Part shown: piece after piece, positions 8,329 to 17,447 of the stretch
Numbering within the stretch: position 1 is the stretch's first letter
Layout: the number at the start of each line of letters is the position of its first letter
DNA from: Lewinella sp038528965
GTDB lineage: Bacteria > Bacteroidota > Bacteroidia > Chitinophagales > Saprospiraceae
Length of the DNA stretch: 64,000 nucleotides
Assembly (NCBI GenBank): GCA_038528965.1
Contig: JBCBEC010000008.1
Coordinates: 1 to 64,000 of the forward strand
Reading direction: 5' to 3'
The notes under the pieces: model-generated
Told to the model about the DNA's origin: nothing
Seen by the model: the letters and a program-made list of their open reading frames with translations, nothing else
Database searches by the model: none
Translations under genes and position numbers: made by a program

Positions 8329-9684
8329 CTAATCCCCGCCAAAAATCTCCGCCAACTTCATCTCTAGCTGCTGGCCACGCAGGCCACGGGCGATAATTTT
8401 ACCTTCTGCATCGAGCAAGATGGTGTGAGGAATGGAACTTACACTATACAGCTGCGCCACTTCGTTTTTCCAACCTTTTAGATCACTTACGTGTGGCCAA
8501 GGAAGTTCATCATCGGCAATGGCTTTGAGCCAACGATCCTTGGTACGGTCTAGGCTAACGCCCAGGATTTCGAAACCTTGATCTTTGTAGGTGTCATACA
8601 CTCGCTTCACGTTGGGGTTTTCACGGCGGCAAGGTCCACACCAGCTGGCCCAAAAATCAACAAGTACTACTTTACCGCGTAGGTCACTTAGGCTGAGCTG
8701 CTCTCCTTCGGGAGTAAGCTGAGTGAAATTTGGCGCTTCGCCACCAATCATAAAGCTCTTTTGCGCTTCGATCTGGCGAGCCAAGTCAGCGGCAGCGTTA
8801 GGATCTGCTTCGCCGAAGTGATCAATGAAACGCTGGGCGTAATGGCCAAAAGCAGGGTGCTTCTTCGATTTTAGAATAGAGATAATTCCACCAATAGCTA
8901 ATTTTTCCGCTACACTACCTACCGGAATATCTTCAAAAGTAGGGTCTACCGCAGCTACGAAGGCGGCTTCATCGGTGTAGGCTTGTGAAAGTGTATTGGT
9001 ATAGTTCTTAAACCCCTCGTATACCCAGGGCGAAGTATGGTATTTCTCATCTTTCCAATCTACAAACTGGAAAAACTCGCGCGCGAAATAAGCAATCTCA
9101 TTATCGTACTCTTCTTCACCGTGGTTGAAGTAACTCAAGTAGGTGTTCAGGGCAGCCACACGCGCTAAAAATGGATTAGCAGACCGCAATGAATCTAATA
9201 AGCGCAAGCGCTTGGCATCTACCTGACCGAGCATTTCCACACTCTGCGGCTTCAAATCAGGTTGGCGAAAACTACGGCGATAAGTAGTAATAGCCTTTTG
9301 ATTTTCCTGATTAAGGGTATTGAAAGTGTTCTTTAAACCCTCGTATTCATCATTGATCTGGGAATTTTTGACTCCATTGGGTAAAGCCCCGTTGCAACTA
9401 GTGGTTAAGACCGCCCGTGGCTCGTCACCTAGAATGACCGGCTTGAGGTGCTGTGGGTCTGGGCCCCAGTAGTAGAAAGCATGCCCCTCGGCTGGCACCG
9501 AAAAGGAATACACTTCCTCCTGTGGAGTAGAAGTGGCAAAAGGCTTGAAAGCAGTGCCATCAAAAGTATACAGGCTGAGGTCCTTACCGTTACAGGCCTT
9601 GGTTTCCGCAGTGATCTCCATGGTCTTTTGAGCAGAGAGATTAAGGGCCAGAAGGCCGCTGAGGAGGAGGAAGAAAATTCTCAT
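8329..9684 (-). CDS. TlpA-like thioredoxin-fold protein, exported
   Basis: A 451-aa periplasmic or envelope-anchored disulfide oxidoreductase of the AhpC/TSA-TlpA-ResA type. A signal peptide covers residues 1-18 (cleavage after LSA). The unassigned N-terminal two thirds is helical. The C-terminal thioredoxin domain starts near residue 315 (GGEAPNFTQL) and has the redox site WCGPC at 348-352 and a cis-proline context SSIPHTILLD. The large N-terminal extension is common in Bacteroidota TlpA-like proteins. The substrate is unknown. Confidence 0.88.
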   Translation of the reverse strand: MRIFFLLLSGLLALNLSAQKTMEITAETKACNGKDLSLYTFDGTAFKPFATSTPQEEVYSFSVPAEGHAFYYWGPDPQHLKPVILGDEPRAVLTTSCNGALPNGVKNSQINDEYEGLKNTFNTLNQENQKAITTYRRSFRQPDLKPQSVEMLGQVDAKRLRLLDSLRSANPFLARVAALNTYLSYFNHGEEEYDNEIAYFAREFFQFVDWKDEKYHTSPWVYEGFKNYTNTLSQAYTDEAAFVAAVDPTFEDIPVGSVAEKLAIGGIISILKSKKHPAFGHYAQRFIDHFGEADPNAAADLARQIEAQKSFMIGGEAPNFTQLTPEGEQLSLSDLRGKVVLVDFWASWCGPCRRENPNVKRVYDTYKDQGFEILGVSLDRTKDRWLKAIADDELPWPHVSDLKGWKNEVAQLYSVSSIPHTILLDAEGKIIARGLRGQQLEMKLAEIFGGD

Positions 9685-9881
9685 AACGTTCGTCTTCTAA
9701 TCAAATGTCAACAAAAGTAGGTCATAATTAACGGAATGCCAATCCTAGGCCATTCTCTGGTATCATCGGTATAGAAAACGCATCGACTCGTCGAAAGGAT
9801 GATTTTTGCGCCAACTACCTTCTTAGGAAATGGGTTATATTACCAGAAAATTGCCCGAAAGGGCACAAAAAAACATAAGAC

Positions 9882-10376
9882 ATGACTACCCAACGATCCT
9901 ATCAATTTGGTGGCAACAGCAATAGCCCATTCTCAGGGCTGGTTGGCATCGTGATTGGGATTCTCTTCTTCATTGCGATGTTCTGGTTTGTCCAGATTGT
10001 CTTTCGCATTTTATGGTTCTTGCTGCCGGTCATCCTGATTGCTACGGCGGTTATCGATTATACCGTTATTACCGGCTATCTCAGTTGGATCGGTAAGCTC
10101 TTTAAGCGTAATACAATTGCGGGTATCGCGATGACAGTGCTCACTTTCATTGGTGCTCCGGTTGTAGGTATAGTCCTCCTAGGTCGCGCGCTTTTTCGTA
10201 AGAAAGTTAAAGAGGTACAAGCTGAAGCTGAACGCCAGCGCGAAGGGGAATTTGTTGAGTACGAAGATTTGGGTACCGATACATTGGAGCTACCTCCAAT
10301 TGAGCCAAAGCCACAAAAAAGGACTCCACCTCCACCCGCTGCAGAGAGTAATGACTACGATGATATGTTTAAATAG
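9882..10376 (+). CDS. Small membrane protein, unknown function
   Basis: A 164-aa protein with two strongly hydrophobic segments in the first 65 residues and a third at about 80-105, then a charged tail (KKVKEVQAEAERQREGEF) and a proline-rich, acidic C-terminus. No family was recognised. The gene stands alone between a minus-strand TlpA-like gene and a minus-strand lipoprotein gene. The clean reading frame, ATG start and typical membrane topology argue that it is real. Confidence 0.75.
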   Translation: MTTQRSYQFGGNSNSPFSGLVGIVIGILFFIAMFWFVQIVFRILWFLLPVILIATAVIDYTVITGYLSWIGKLFKRNTIAGIAMTVLTFIGAPVVGIVLLGRALFRKKVKEVQAEAERQREGEFVEYEDLGTDTLELPPIEPKPQKRTPPPPAAESNDYDDMFK

Positions 10377-10505
10377 GTATTAGTGGTCAGTAGCTAGTAG
10401 ACAGTGGGCAGTGAATAGTGGGCAGTTATCAGAAGAAAGTGCTCAGTAACTAGTGAATAGTAGTCAGAATATAGTAGTCAGTAAACAGTTGCCAGTAGCG
10501 GGTTA
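10377..10505. repeat. Degenerate short direct repeats (agtRgNcagt type)
   Basis: The space after the membrane protein gene is made of many imperfect copies of a roughly 7-10 base word around cagtag, agtgggcagt and tagtagtcag. It looks like an eroded microsatellite. No gene or terminator was seen within it. Confidence 0.6.
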
Positions 10506-10521
10506 TTAGCCAGATTGAGAA

Positions 10522-11748
10522 TTAGAGCTCGATCTCTTCGATGATGCGTTGGAAATCTTCTAGTCCGTTATTCGTTTGCCCCGACAGGAAGGACAGTTGG
10601 ATGGCATAAAGTCTGCGTCCGCGCAAGAAGATGGCTTGGCGGTTATTGACCACTTCTCCTGTTTTGCGGCGTGCCTTTGCCTCCAAAAGGAGTAGTTGTT
10701 TGTCTTGTAGCAAGACTGGGCGCTCCATCGTGAAGTTGAGTACTTCTTCCCGCAGCTTGGAATTTTGGCGCACATCGTCCATGGATAGTTCTAGCGCGTC
10801 TACCGCCCTGGCCAGTTGCTCAATTGTTGGTGGAGTGGTTTGCAAATAGGTTACCATACTTGCCAGGAGTGGGTAACTTATCGCCGGTGCTTGACTGCGC
10901 GTAAAGGCTCCAACCACTTTGGCTGCCGGACCACCCGGGCCAGCGGCGGCAACCTCTTTGAAAAAGGCATCTACCTCCTCAGCATCTTGTTCATACCAGC
11001 TACCCGCGTCAAGAAATGGTAAGACCTTATCGCGTAAACTGAGCTCTGTTTCCGCTTTTTCAGCGGCCATATTTGCCATTTCCAGTGCGGCATCCAATAG
11101 TCTAACCTCTTGTACTTGATTATCTTGAAAAACGACTTCTGCCTCCAGTCCATAATACCAAATCTGGTCCCTTGATGTACCCCGATCTGGCGTTCCCAGC
11201 ACTTCTAAGACGGCCTCCCTCGACATTCCTGTCCAAACCAGCGAATAATCTCGGTACAGGCGGTAATTTTCCCGCACTTTAATGAGTTTGTCATCCGAGA
11301 AGACCAGGGCAACATCACTAGGGTAGAACCATTTTTCTGCACCGGCAGCAGTCTCGACGATGGTGTCAGGAGCAGCGAAGTTTTCCTCCACAAATGCTTT
11401 CGGCATCTGCTGATACGTCATCCAGCGCTGAAGCGGTAGTGACTTCGGCGGAAGTAAACGAAAGGATATTGGAGCCGCACTTTTATCGACTTTATCCTTC
11501 ATTATCAGTAGATCATCAGATCGCTCAAGGAAATACCGTTGGTTATAGTAAGTTTTACGATTGAGTTTCACATAAGTGTGCCAGGCGGGGGACTTGCTCA
11601 TCACCGCCCAAAGCTGAGAGGATTCTTTGTCGGATTGGCGAAGCAAAAGAAAATCATCTTCGTCATCTACATTCTGCCACGCCCCTTCAAAATCGGCCTG
11701 GCAAGCACACAAACACAAAGATAGGACTAAGAGTAAAGCGTATTTCAT
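10522..11748 (-). CDS. Lipoprotein with SmpA/BamE-like motif
   Basis: Start chosen at the Met that begins MKYALLLVLSL, giving a signal peptide with lipobox LCAC and removing a 15-residue non-signal extension; the protein is then about 408 aa. The middle contains GMSREAVLEVLGTPD followed by WYYG and a V-x-F strand, the pattern of SmpA/OmlA (BamE) domains that bind outer-membrane assembly factors. The C-terminal third is helical. It has no other recognised domain, so only an envelope location and a possible SmpA-like fold are supported. Confidence 0.75.
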   Translation of the reverse strand: MKYALLLVLSLCLCACQADFEGAWQNVDDEDDFLLLRQSDKESSQLWAVMSKSPAWHTYVKLNRKTYYNQRYFLERSDDLLIMKDKVDKSAAPISFRLLPPKSLPLQRWMTYQQMPKAFVEENFAAPDTIVETAAGAEKWFYPSDVALVFSDDKLIKVRENYRLYRDYSLVWTGMSREAVLEVLGTPDRGTSRDQIWYYGLEAEVVFQDNQVQEVRLLDAALEMANMAAEKAETELSLRDKVLPFLDAGSWYEQDAEEVDAFFKEVAAAGPGGPAAKVVGAFTRSQAPAISYPLLASMVTYLQTTPPTIEQLARAVDALELSMDDVRQNSKLREEVLNFTMERPVLLQDKQLLLLEAKARRKTGEVVNNRQAIFLRGRRLYAIQLSFLSGQTNNGLEDFQRIIEEIEL

Positions 11749-11790
11749 TTTGCGCGTTTTAGGAGTGCAAATATAGCGATAAGTAATAGG

Positions 11791-11826
11791 CAAAAAACAA
11801 TCGCTCCCGCAAGCCTGTAGGAGCGA
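11791..11826 (-). terminator. Rho-independent terminator
   Basis: Arms tcgctcc (11801-11807) and ggagcga (11820-11826) form a 7-bp stem. On the minus strand the hairpin is followed by TTGTTTTTTG, so it should terminate the gene at 11853-12314. Confidence 0.75.
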
Positions 11827-11852
11827 CTGTTAAGTATTCGGACTAAAATTTC

Positions 11853-12314
11853 TTATTGAGTCAAATCTTCAAAGAAAACGATATTGACTCGTATAGTAAC
11901 CGGTCGCCAAGGATCCAAAGGTTCTCCTCCCCCTTCTTGTACAAATCCATTTAGAATCATTGGAAAGGGAGGCTGGCCACCTGGCCAGTTCGTCGCATTA
12001 CTTGGGGGCTCCGGTGGGGTCATTAGTGCTTTGATAAAAAGGGAATCTCTGAGCCAGCCCTCTCCTCCCGGAAAATCATTGGGGTCAATAATGAGGCGCC
12101 CTCGTCCTCGTATCAGCTGATCTGGATTATTCGTTGATCGAAATAAGATACTGGCTTGTTGGCCTCCTCCCAGTGCAGGAGATGCATCACCTCGCACTAA
12201 GAAATTGAAAGGTTCCATAAAGTACCAGCAGCTATCTACAGGCCAAGTTTGTGCTTGTATACTGGTACCTAAAAATAGTCCGACCAGCAGTAAAGTATAT
12301 TTTAGGATTTTCAT
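11853..12314 (-). CDS. Secreted protein of unknown function
   Basis: The start at 12314 (MKILKYTLLL) gives a signal peptide ending near IQAQ and avoids overlap with the stop of the upstream gene at 12338. An in-frame ATG at 12326 is an alternative. The mature protein of about 130 aa is rich in Gly, Pro and Trp and no domain was recognised. It lies 23 bp after the T9SS-type gene upstream, so the two are probably co-transcribed. Confidence 0.7.
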   Translation of the reverse strand: MKILKYTLLLVGLFLGTSIQAQTWPVDSCWYFMEPFNFLVRGDASPALGGGQQASILFRSTNNPDQLIRGRGRLIIDPNDFPGGEGWLRDSLFIKALMTPPEPPSNATNWPGGQPPFPMILNGFVQEGGGEPLDPWRPVTIRVNIVFFEDLTQ

Positions 12315-12337
12315 CTTTCGGTTCATTAAGGAAAGGG

Positions 12338-13687
12338 TTAGGGAATAAATACGAGCGGTTGGACGTGCAACAATTTTCCATTTTGCTGGATACGGCAAAC
12401 ATACCAACCTTTGGCTAGGTTAGCCCGAATCTGAAAATCCGCACCGCCCGGCTCTTGTTGTTGATGAACCACTTGCCCAATGCTATTCACTAATTCCAGA
12501 GTAAAGCTTCCTTGGAGTGATACATCCGCACAACTAATGGTTTGGCCAGCTTGGTAAGGGTTTGGCCAACGGCAATTCAAACTAGGAATAGGCTCTTCTG
12601 TATTTACCACAACTTCGGACCAGAAATAGCGCCATCGCTCGGTATCAGGAGCATTTAACCAGGTACTCATCTGCGCTGACCAATACTGCCAGCCCTGCTC
12701 TACTATTTTGAGTCCTGCCTCATTATAACGCAACTGATAACGGGTAAACAAATCCCATTCAGTACTTGTACTGTTCCATTCGTCCGTGATGACATTAATA
12801 GCATCGTCCGTGAGCTCAGTTTGAGATTGTAAAATATTCAACCATTCTCCGTCTTCCCAAAACTGAAGCGTTTGCTTTTCAATTGAGCCATTGGAATGAT
12901 AGTCGATAAGCTCACGCCGGACATTCTGCCAGCCTTGTGTTTCGTCATCCCAAACTTGCTCTACCGACTGGTTCCAACGCACAGAACCATTGCCTTGATA
13001 ACCAACCCGGCGTTCATTAATCCATTCCCCGGTACTGTCATCATAAGATTGCTCGGTCACCATGCTAACAACGCCTGATTCATAATCCCACATTCGGCGG
13101 CGTGCGTCTTGCCAGGCGGAATCATCCCAGCTTTGGCGGAGTTGGTTAGTTGGTAATCCATTGCCATTGTAACTCCATTGTTGTCGGCTTGCGTTGCGCC
13201 AAGCGCTGTCTTCCCAGCGTTGAAAAAGCACTTCTGTCTGTAGATCTGGTCCTTCGTAGGTGTACTGCCAACGGCGGTTATTGACCAAAGGGCTTCCCTC
13301 TTGCATTGCCTCCGCTTCCGAACGTCCAACAAGATTGCCGTTGTCATCATAAGAGTAGTTGCGCCCTTTCGCCAGCACCCAAGCTTCACCGTCAGCTTGC
13401 CAATATGAAGTTAGTAGCTGAATCAGGTCTCCATCATCAGAGTAGGTGTATTCCCGGCGTCGCCAGTTTTCCCAGACACCTCCTTCCGCCTGGCGCTGGT
13501 TCTCAACTATCAGTGGACGGTTTTGCTCATCATACGCCCGGTAATATCGGCGTTGTTGGTTTTCAAAGTCTTCGGTTAAGACTACCCCTACATCATAATA
13601 GGCTGAATCTAAGACAAATTCCTGCGCGTTGCCGCAAAGAACAACTGCGGTTAATAAAGAAATACTCAGTAAGCGTTTTAGCTGCAT
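12338..13687 (-). CDS. Repeat-rich secreted protein with T9SS C-terminal sorting domain
   Basis: A signal peptide (residues 1-21, ending CGNAQ) precedes roughly nine degenerate repeats of about 30-35 residues built around W-x-(D/N)-x-x-R-R-x-x-(W/Y)-x-Y, somewhat like RHS/YD-type beta repeats. The last about 75 residues (RWPNPYQAGQ to the end) match the type A T9SS sorting domain, so the protein is likely exported through the outer membrane and surface-attached or released. No catalytic motif was seen. Confidence 0.8.
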   Translation of the reverse strand: MQLKRLLSISLLTAVVLCGNAQEFVLDSAYYDVGVVLTEDFENQQRRYYRAYDEQNRPLIVENQRQAEGGVWENWRRREYTYSDDGDLIQLLTSYWQADGEAWVLAKGRNYSYDDNGNLVGRSEAEAMQEGSPLVNNRRWQYTYEGPDLQTEVLFQRWEDSAWRNASRQQWSYNGNGLPTNQLRQSWDDSAWQDARRRMWDYESGVVSMVTEQSYDDSTGEWINERRVGYQGNGSVRWNQSVEQVWDDETQGWQNVRRELIDYHSNGSIEKQTLQFWEDGEWLNILQSQTELTDDAINVITDEWNSTSTEWDLFTRYQLRYNEAGLKIVEQGWQYWSAQMSTWLNAPDTERWRYFWSEVVVNTEEPIPSLNCRWPNPYQAGQTISCADVSLQGSFTLELVNSIGQVVHQQQEPGGADFQIRANLAKGWYVCRIQQNGKLLHVQPLVFIP

Positions 13688-13780
13688 AAAATGAGTTTTA
13701 GAATGATGTATTGCATTTAGGAACTGAGCAAATCTATGATTTCATCTAGCTGAATTATTATCGGAATTCTGAAAAGGTGC

Positions 13781-13838
13781 ACCTCTATGAATTCATAGAG
13801 GTTTGAGTGTTTGGAACCTCGAGTAGGGAGACTCGAGG
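13781..13838. terminator. Two consecutive hairpins after the ABC/peptidase gene
   Basis: A perfect 22-bp palindrome with an ATGAATTCAT core occupies 13781-13802. It is followed by a second hairpin with arms CCTCGAGT (13817-13824) and ACTCGAGG (13831-13838). They lie just past the stop of the ABC permease/peptidase gene and upstream of the T9SS gene, and probably end the ABC transcript. Confidence 0.6.
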
Positions 13839-13854
13839 GAACGACGAACGGCGT

Positions 13855-16800
13855 TTAGTTTAGCGCCCAACTATTATCGAGTGGCTTAGGGTCTGGTCTG
13901 GTGCCAAGTGGGTCAATAATCAGGTACTGCGGATATTCATCTACGATGATCTCAAAGCTGTTATCGCCGGATTTTAGGTCATGCATCTGATAATACAGTG
14001 GGGCGTCATTGACCTTCATCGTACGTGGGTGTGTTGAGAAAACACCGATTGCGATGGGTTCCGATAGCGGTGCCTCAGTGGCTTCTCCCTCAGCATCCCA
14101 GGACCAGCGTTTTACCATCAATAGCCCATGAATCCGATATCGGCCATTTGGTAGTTTATTCACCTGCGCGGTGGTAATACCTATATCGTAAGTGTAGCGT
14201 TCTTTGAACCAATCATCCAACAATCTCTTTTCCTCATCATTAGCCTGTGCCGCAAGTGCCTGCAAAAAATCAAAAACGGTGGCCGTAGGATCTATTTCGT
14301 TGGCAAAGGAATCTACTAGTGATCGTAGTGCGGTATTGACTGACTCTTCTCCTAGCAACTCCCTAACTGCCATTATAGACAAGTAGCTCTTGCCGTAGGC
14401 CAAGTAGGATTCACCTTCGCTGAGATATAAAGGAGGCTCTGCTCCAGTAGCGTTTGCCCGCCCGCGGAAATACATCTCGTTAGCGGTTTGACTGAGTTGC
14501 CAGGTAGCACACCAGCCATTTGTTTTGGTCATTACCGCAGCTTCCGTGTACTTGGCCAAGCCTTCAATAATCAGGCTAGCGCCTGGCGTATTTTTAGGAG
14601 ACAATAGCCCACCCCACCATTGGTGCGCAACCTCATGAATGGTCCGTTTCGCTATTAGATCAAAAGGTGGATCATCACGCAGGTCAGTGAGATAAAGTCG
14701 ATCTGCCACCATGCTGATGGTGCCGGAAAGTGCTTGCCCACCAAAGGGCCAATGAGATGGAATTTCAGCGATGCGGAGATGGTTATGAGGATAGGCACCA
14801 AAAGCACGTTCACAATAATCCAGTGCTTCTAGCGCGTAGGTTTCTATATGTGAAATGTTGTAGGCATGGGAAGGATGGTAATACAGTTCTAGCCTAACCC
14901 CATTTACTACAGTATCCCGAAGAGCATAGCGCGCTGAAAAGAAGCTCAATACTGGCAGCATCGGAGTGGCAGTGCGATAGTGAAAATAAGCACGCCCATC
15001 CGTGACCCACTTGTCAATCAAGTCTCCAGGGGCAATCGCAGTTTGATCCTTAGCAGTTGAGATGGTGCAATCGAAATCAATACGTCCTACGGCAGCAGCC
15101 TCGTGATTAATGTGTTCTTGGGTAACTATTTCCTCTTCTCGTGGGAGTAAGCCTCTACGCTGGCGCTCATCCGGGTCTCTTATCTCCAGACTGGAGCGAT
15201 AATTCAGAACAGGATCATACTCATTACGAAACAGATAGGTTCCATTTTCCACTACGCTTCTGGTGGTTTCGTGGCCACGTCGTCCCCAAATCAATTCATA
15301 CTGGTAATTCAGGCTATCACCGGGGAGAAGGGGCTGTTCCAATTCGTATAGCCAAGTACCAAAAAAAGTATCCCGTTCGAGTAGCGTTGCGCCGTCGACT
15401 AACAAACTCAACAAGGGCTGGCGCTCGGTAATGAACAGTCGGGTGATTATCGTGTCACTCTTGTTTTGGATGGTATAGTTAGCTTTAACACGGTACTTAC
15501 CCGAAACGGGATACAAATCTATTTCTTGGTCAATGTTAGTGGGAAAGAGACGGTGTTCGGTCTCCTGGTGTTTGTATTTACGCTCGTAGGCTTCTCGAAA
15601 ATCAAGCTCGGCTACGGGACTTCGATATTCCGATACTATGTTTAGTTCCTTATAAATTCGCGCGTTTGAGAGTAGAAAGAGCATGCCAAAGCCAAGCAAA
15701 ACCCAAGTCTTCCAAGGTCGCCACTGACGGCGCATACTTTTCCAGCGTGCTACTAGAGTACTTTCATAAGACCGAGGCCAAAGTTGATAGCAGAAGAAGA
15801 TGAAAACACCACCCAAGATGGCCCAGTGCAAGGCAAAGTGATGGAAGGGTCTACTGGTGTCCCCAAATCCGTTCATATCGGTATAGGCCATCGTAGGAAA
15901 GTTACCTAACTGCAATAAAGGATGATGTAAGCCCATCTGCCCGGCAAAGAAGGGTCGGGTGAGGATGAAGAAGACAAAGGCTACCGCCATGCCCAGGTAC
16001 TTGCGTGGCATTAGTATTTGGACCAATAGGATAATTGTGGTGTAGAAAAGTAAAGGCCAACCGCTGTAGTAAAACATAGCCAGGTAGCGCTGAGGCTCAA
16101 ATAGCCAGTGATCATACGACACTTGGAAGCCTAGCGCCAGTAATACACTCAGCGACATCAGCATCACAGGAATACAAAATAAGGTGCAAGCTCGGGCCCA
16201 AAATAGACCGGCATTACTTACTGGCGTACTACCTAAAATACCGGCCACCTTTTGTTCGCGATCGCGCCAAAGCAGTTCCCCGGCGTAGAACACAATGAGC
16301 AAAAGGGAAATAAATGGTAGTGGATCCTCAATTAGCCAGACCAAGAGCGCAGTGGTTGGGTAAAGGCTATCATTGTAGGCTCCACCGCTATTGATACGGG
16401 AATATATTTCGGTAAAAACAATGACTACCCAGACCCCCATCATCAGAAGGAAAGGCCAGGAAGAGATCAGTTGTCGTAGCTCAAAGTCAAGGATAGATCG
16501 AAAGCTCTTCCACTGGTCCAATCGTAGCCGAACAACAGGAATGGCGGACAAAGGCACAGTCGGTTCTTCCGGTAAGCGAACGGCTTTTTTAACGGCCTTA
16601 AACCTGTTTGGCCGAAAGGCAAAACGACGATAGCTGTAGAACAATAGTAAAGCCGACAGCCCTGTCCAAAAGGACCGATTGAGGAAGAAGTAACCACTAA
16701 GTGATGGAAGTTGGGCATTCTTCTGAGTCGCCGTCCAGTACATAGTTTGCTCCAGAAAGGCGCTAATACCAAAGGGATCTGCCAAAGCCGCCCAAATCAT

Positions 16801-17418
16801 ATTTTCTGGATCAGGTGTTTGAGCGGATGCCAAGAGCGGAGAGTTCAAAAAAATGGAACACAACCAATACATAGCATAAATTCCAATCGCAACAGCATAC
16901 ACTGCCAAACGACTGCGACTCAATAAACCGACTGCAAAAATCGCTACCACACAGACCATGCTATTGGGCACAATGAATACCAACCATAAATAAAGGTAGG
17001 ACCAAGCCTGATCAGGCAAAATGCGATCAGGGTCTAGCGTGGTAGTCTCCAAGCCTAACATCAAACCAGGCAGCATCATACTGAAGGCTAATACCGTCAT
17101 ACTAAGCACACCGGCAAAACGGCTCCAAAAGAAAACAGAACGGTGAACCGCTGTGCTGAAAAATATGCCCTCAAAATTGTACGCTTGATCGCGCAGCAGG
17201 CCGCTTATCGTAAAGAACAGCGCGGGAAAAACAACCGACAAGGATAGCAGTGCCACACTATGCGCCAGTACGTAGGGACTATTGAGATAAAGGTTGGGAG
17301 GCGTGTAGCTTTGTGCCGCCATCAGCCAACCCAGGCCCAAAAAGAGAACGGAAAAGAACAGCATACTGCGCTGGCGAAGCTGGTAGGTATACTCAAATCT
17401 TAGAAGAGAGGAAAACAT
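13855..17418 (-). CDS. ABC-2 type permease fused to M1-family metallopeptidase
   Basis: A 1187-aa fusion. The N-terminal half (to about residue 600) has roughly a dozen hydrophobic helices in two ABC-2-like blocks with a cytosolic linker. The C-terminal half is a gluzincin with HEVAH at residues 928-932 (Zn ligands and catalytic Glu) and the downstream Glu in EGLAKYTE at residue 952, one residue further than the usual HExxH-18x-E spacing. The exopeptidase GxMEN motif is replaced by GGQALSG, so classical aminopeptidase activity is doubtful. The ATPase gene lies directly upstream in the operon (29 bp). The peptidase half is probably periplasmic; the substrate is unknown. Confidence 0.88.
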   Translation of the reverse strand: MFSSLLRFEYTYQLRQRSMLFFSVLFLGLGWLMAAQSYTPPNLYLNSPYVLAHSVALLSLSVVFPALFFTISGLLRDQAYNFEGIFFSTAVHRSVFFWSRFAGVLSMTVLAFSMMLPGLMLGLETTTLDPDRILPDQAWSYLYLWLVFIVPNSMVCVVAIFAVGLLSRSRLAVYAVAIGIYAMYWLCSIFLNSPLLASAQTPDPENMIWAALADPFGISAFLEQTMYWTATQKNAQLPSLSGYFFLNRSFWTGLSALLLFYSYRRFAFRPNRFKAVKKAVRLPEEPTVPLSAIPVVRLRLDQWKSFRSILDFELRQLISSWPFLLMMGVWVVIVFTEIYSRINSGGAYNDSLYPTTALLVWLIEDPLPFISLLLIVFYAGELLWRDREQKVAGILGSTPVSNAGLFWARACTLFCIPVMLMSLSVLLALGFQVSYDHWLFEPQRYLAMFYYSGWPLLFYTTIILLVQILMPRKYLGMAVAFVFFILTRPFFAGQMGLHHPLLQLGNFPTMAYTDMNGFGDTSRPFHHFALHWAILGGVFIFFCYQLWPRSYESTLVARWKSMRRQWRPWKTWVLLGFGMLFLLSNARIYKELNIVSEYRSPVAELDFREAYERKYKHQETEHRLFPTNIDQEIDLYPVSGKYRVKANYTIQNKSDTIITRLFITERQPLLSLLVDGATLLERDTFFGTWLYELEQPLLPGDSLNYQYELIWGRRGHETTRSVVENGTYLFRNEYDPVLNYRSSLEIRDPDERQRRGLLPREEEIVTQEHINHEAAAVGRIDFDCTISTAKDQTAIAPGDLIDKWVTDGRAYFHYRTATPMLPVLSFFSARYALRDTVVNGVRLELYYHPSHAYNISHIETYALEALDYCERAFGAYPHNHLRIAEIPSHWPFGGQALSGTISMVADRLYLTDLRDDPPFDLIAKRTIHEVAHQWWGGLLSPKNTPGASLIIEGLAKYTEAAVMTKTNGWCATWQLSQTANEMYFRGRANATGAEPPLYLSEGESYLAYGKSYLSIMAVRELLGEESVNTALRSLVDSFANEIDPTATVFDFLQALAAQANDEEKRLLDDWFKERYTYDIGITTAQVNKLPNGRYRIHGLLMVKRWSWDAEGEATEAPLSEPIAIGVFSTHPRTMKVNDAPLYYQMHDLKSGDNSFEIIVDEYPQYLIIDPLGTRPDPKPLDNSWALN

Positions 17419-17447
17419 GAGCTTGATTATTGAGGAGGTGGGAGAGA

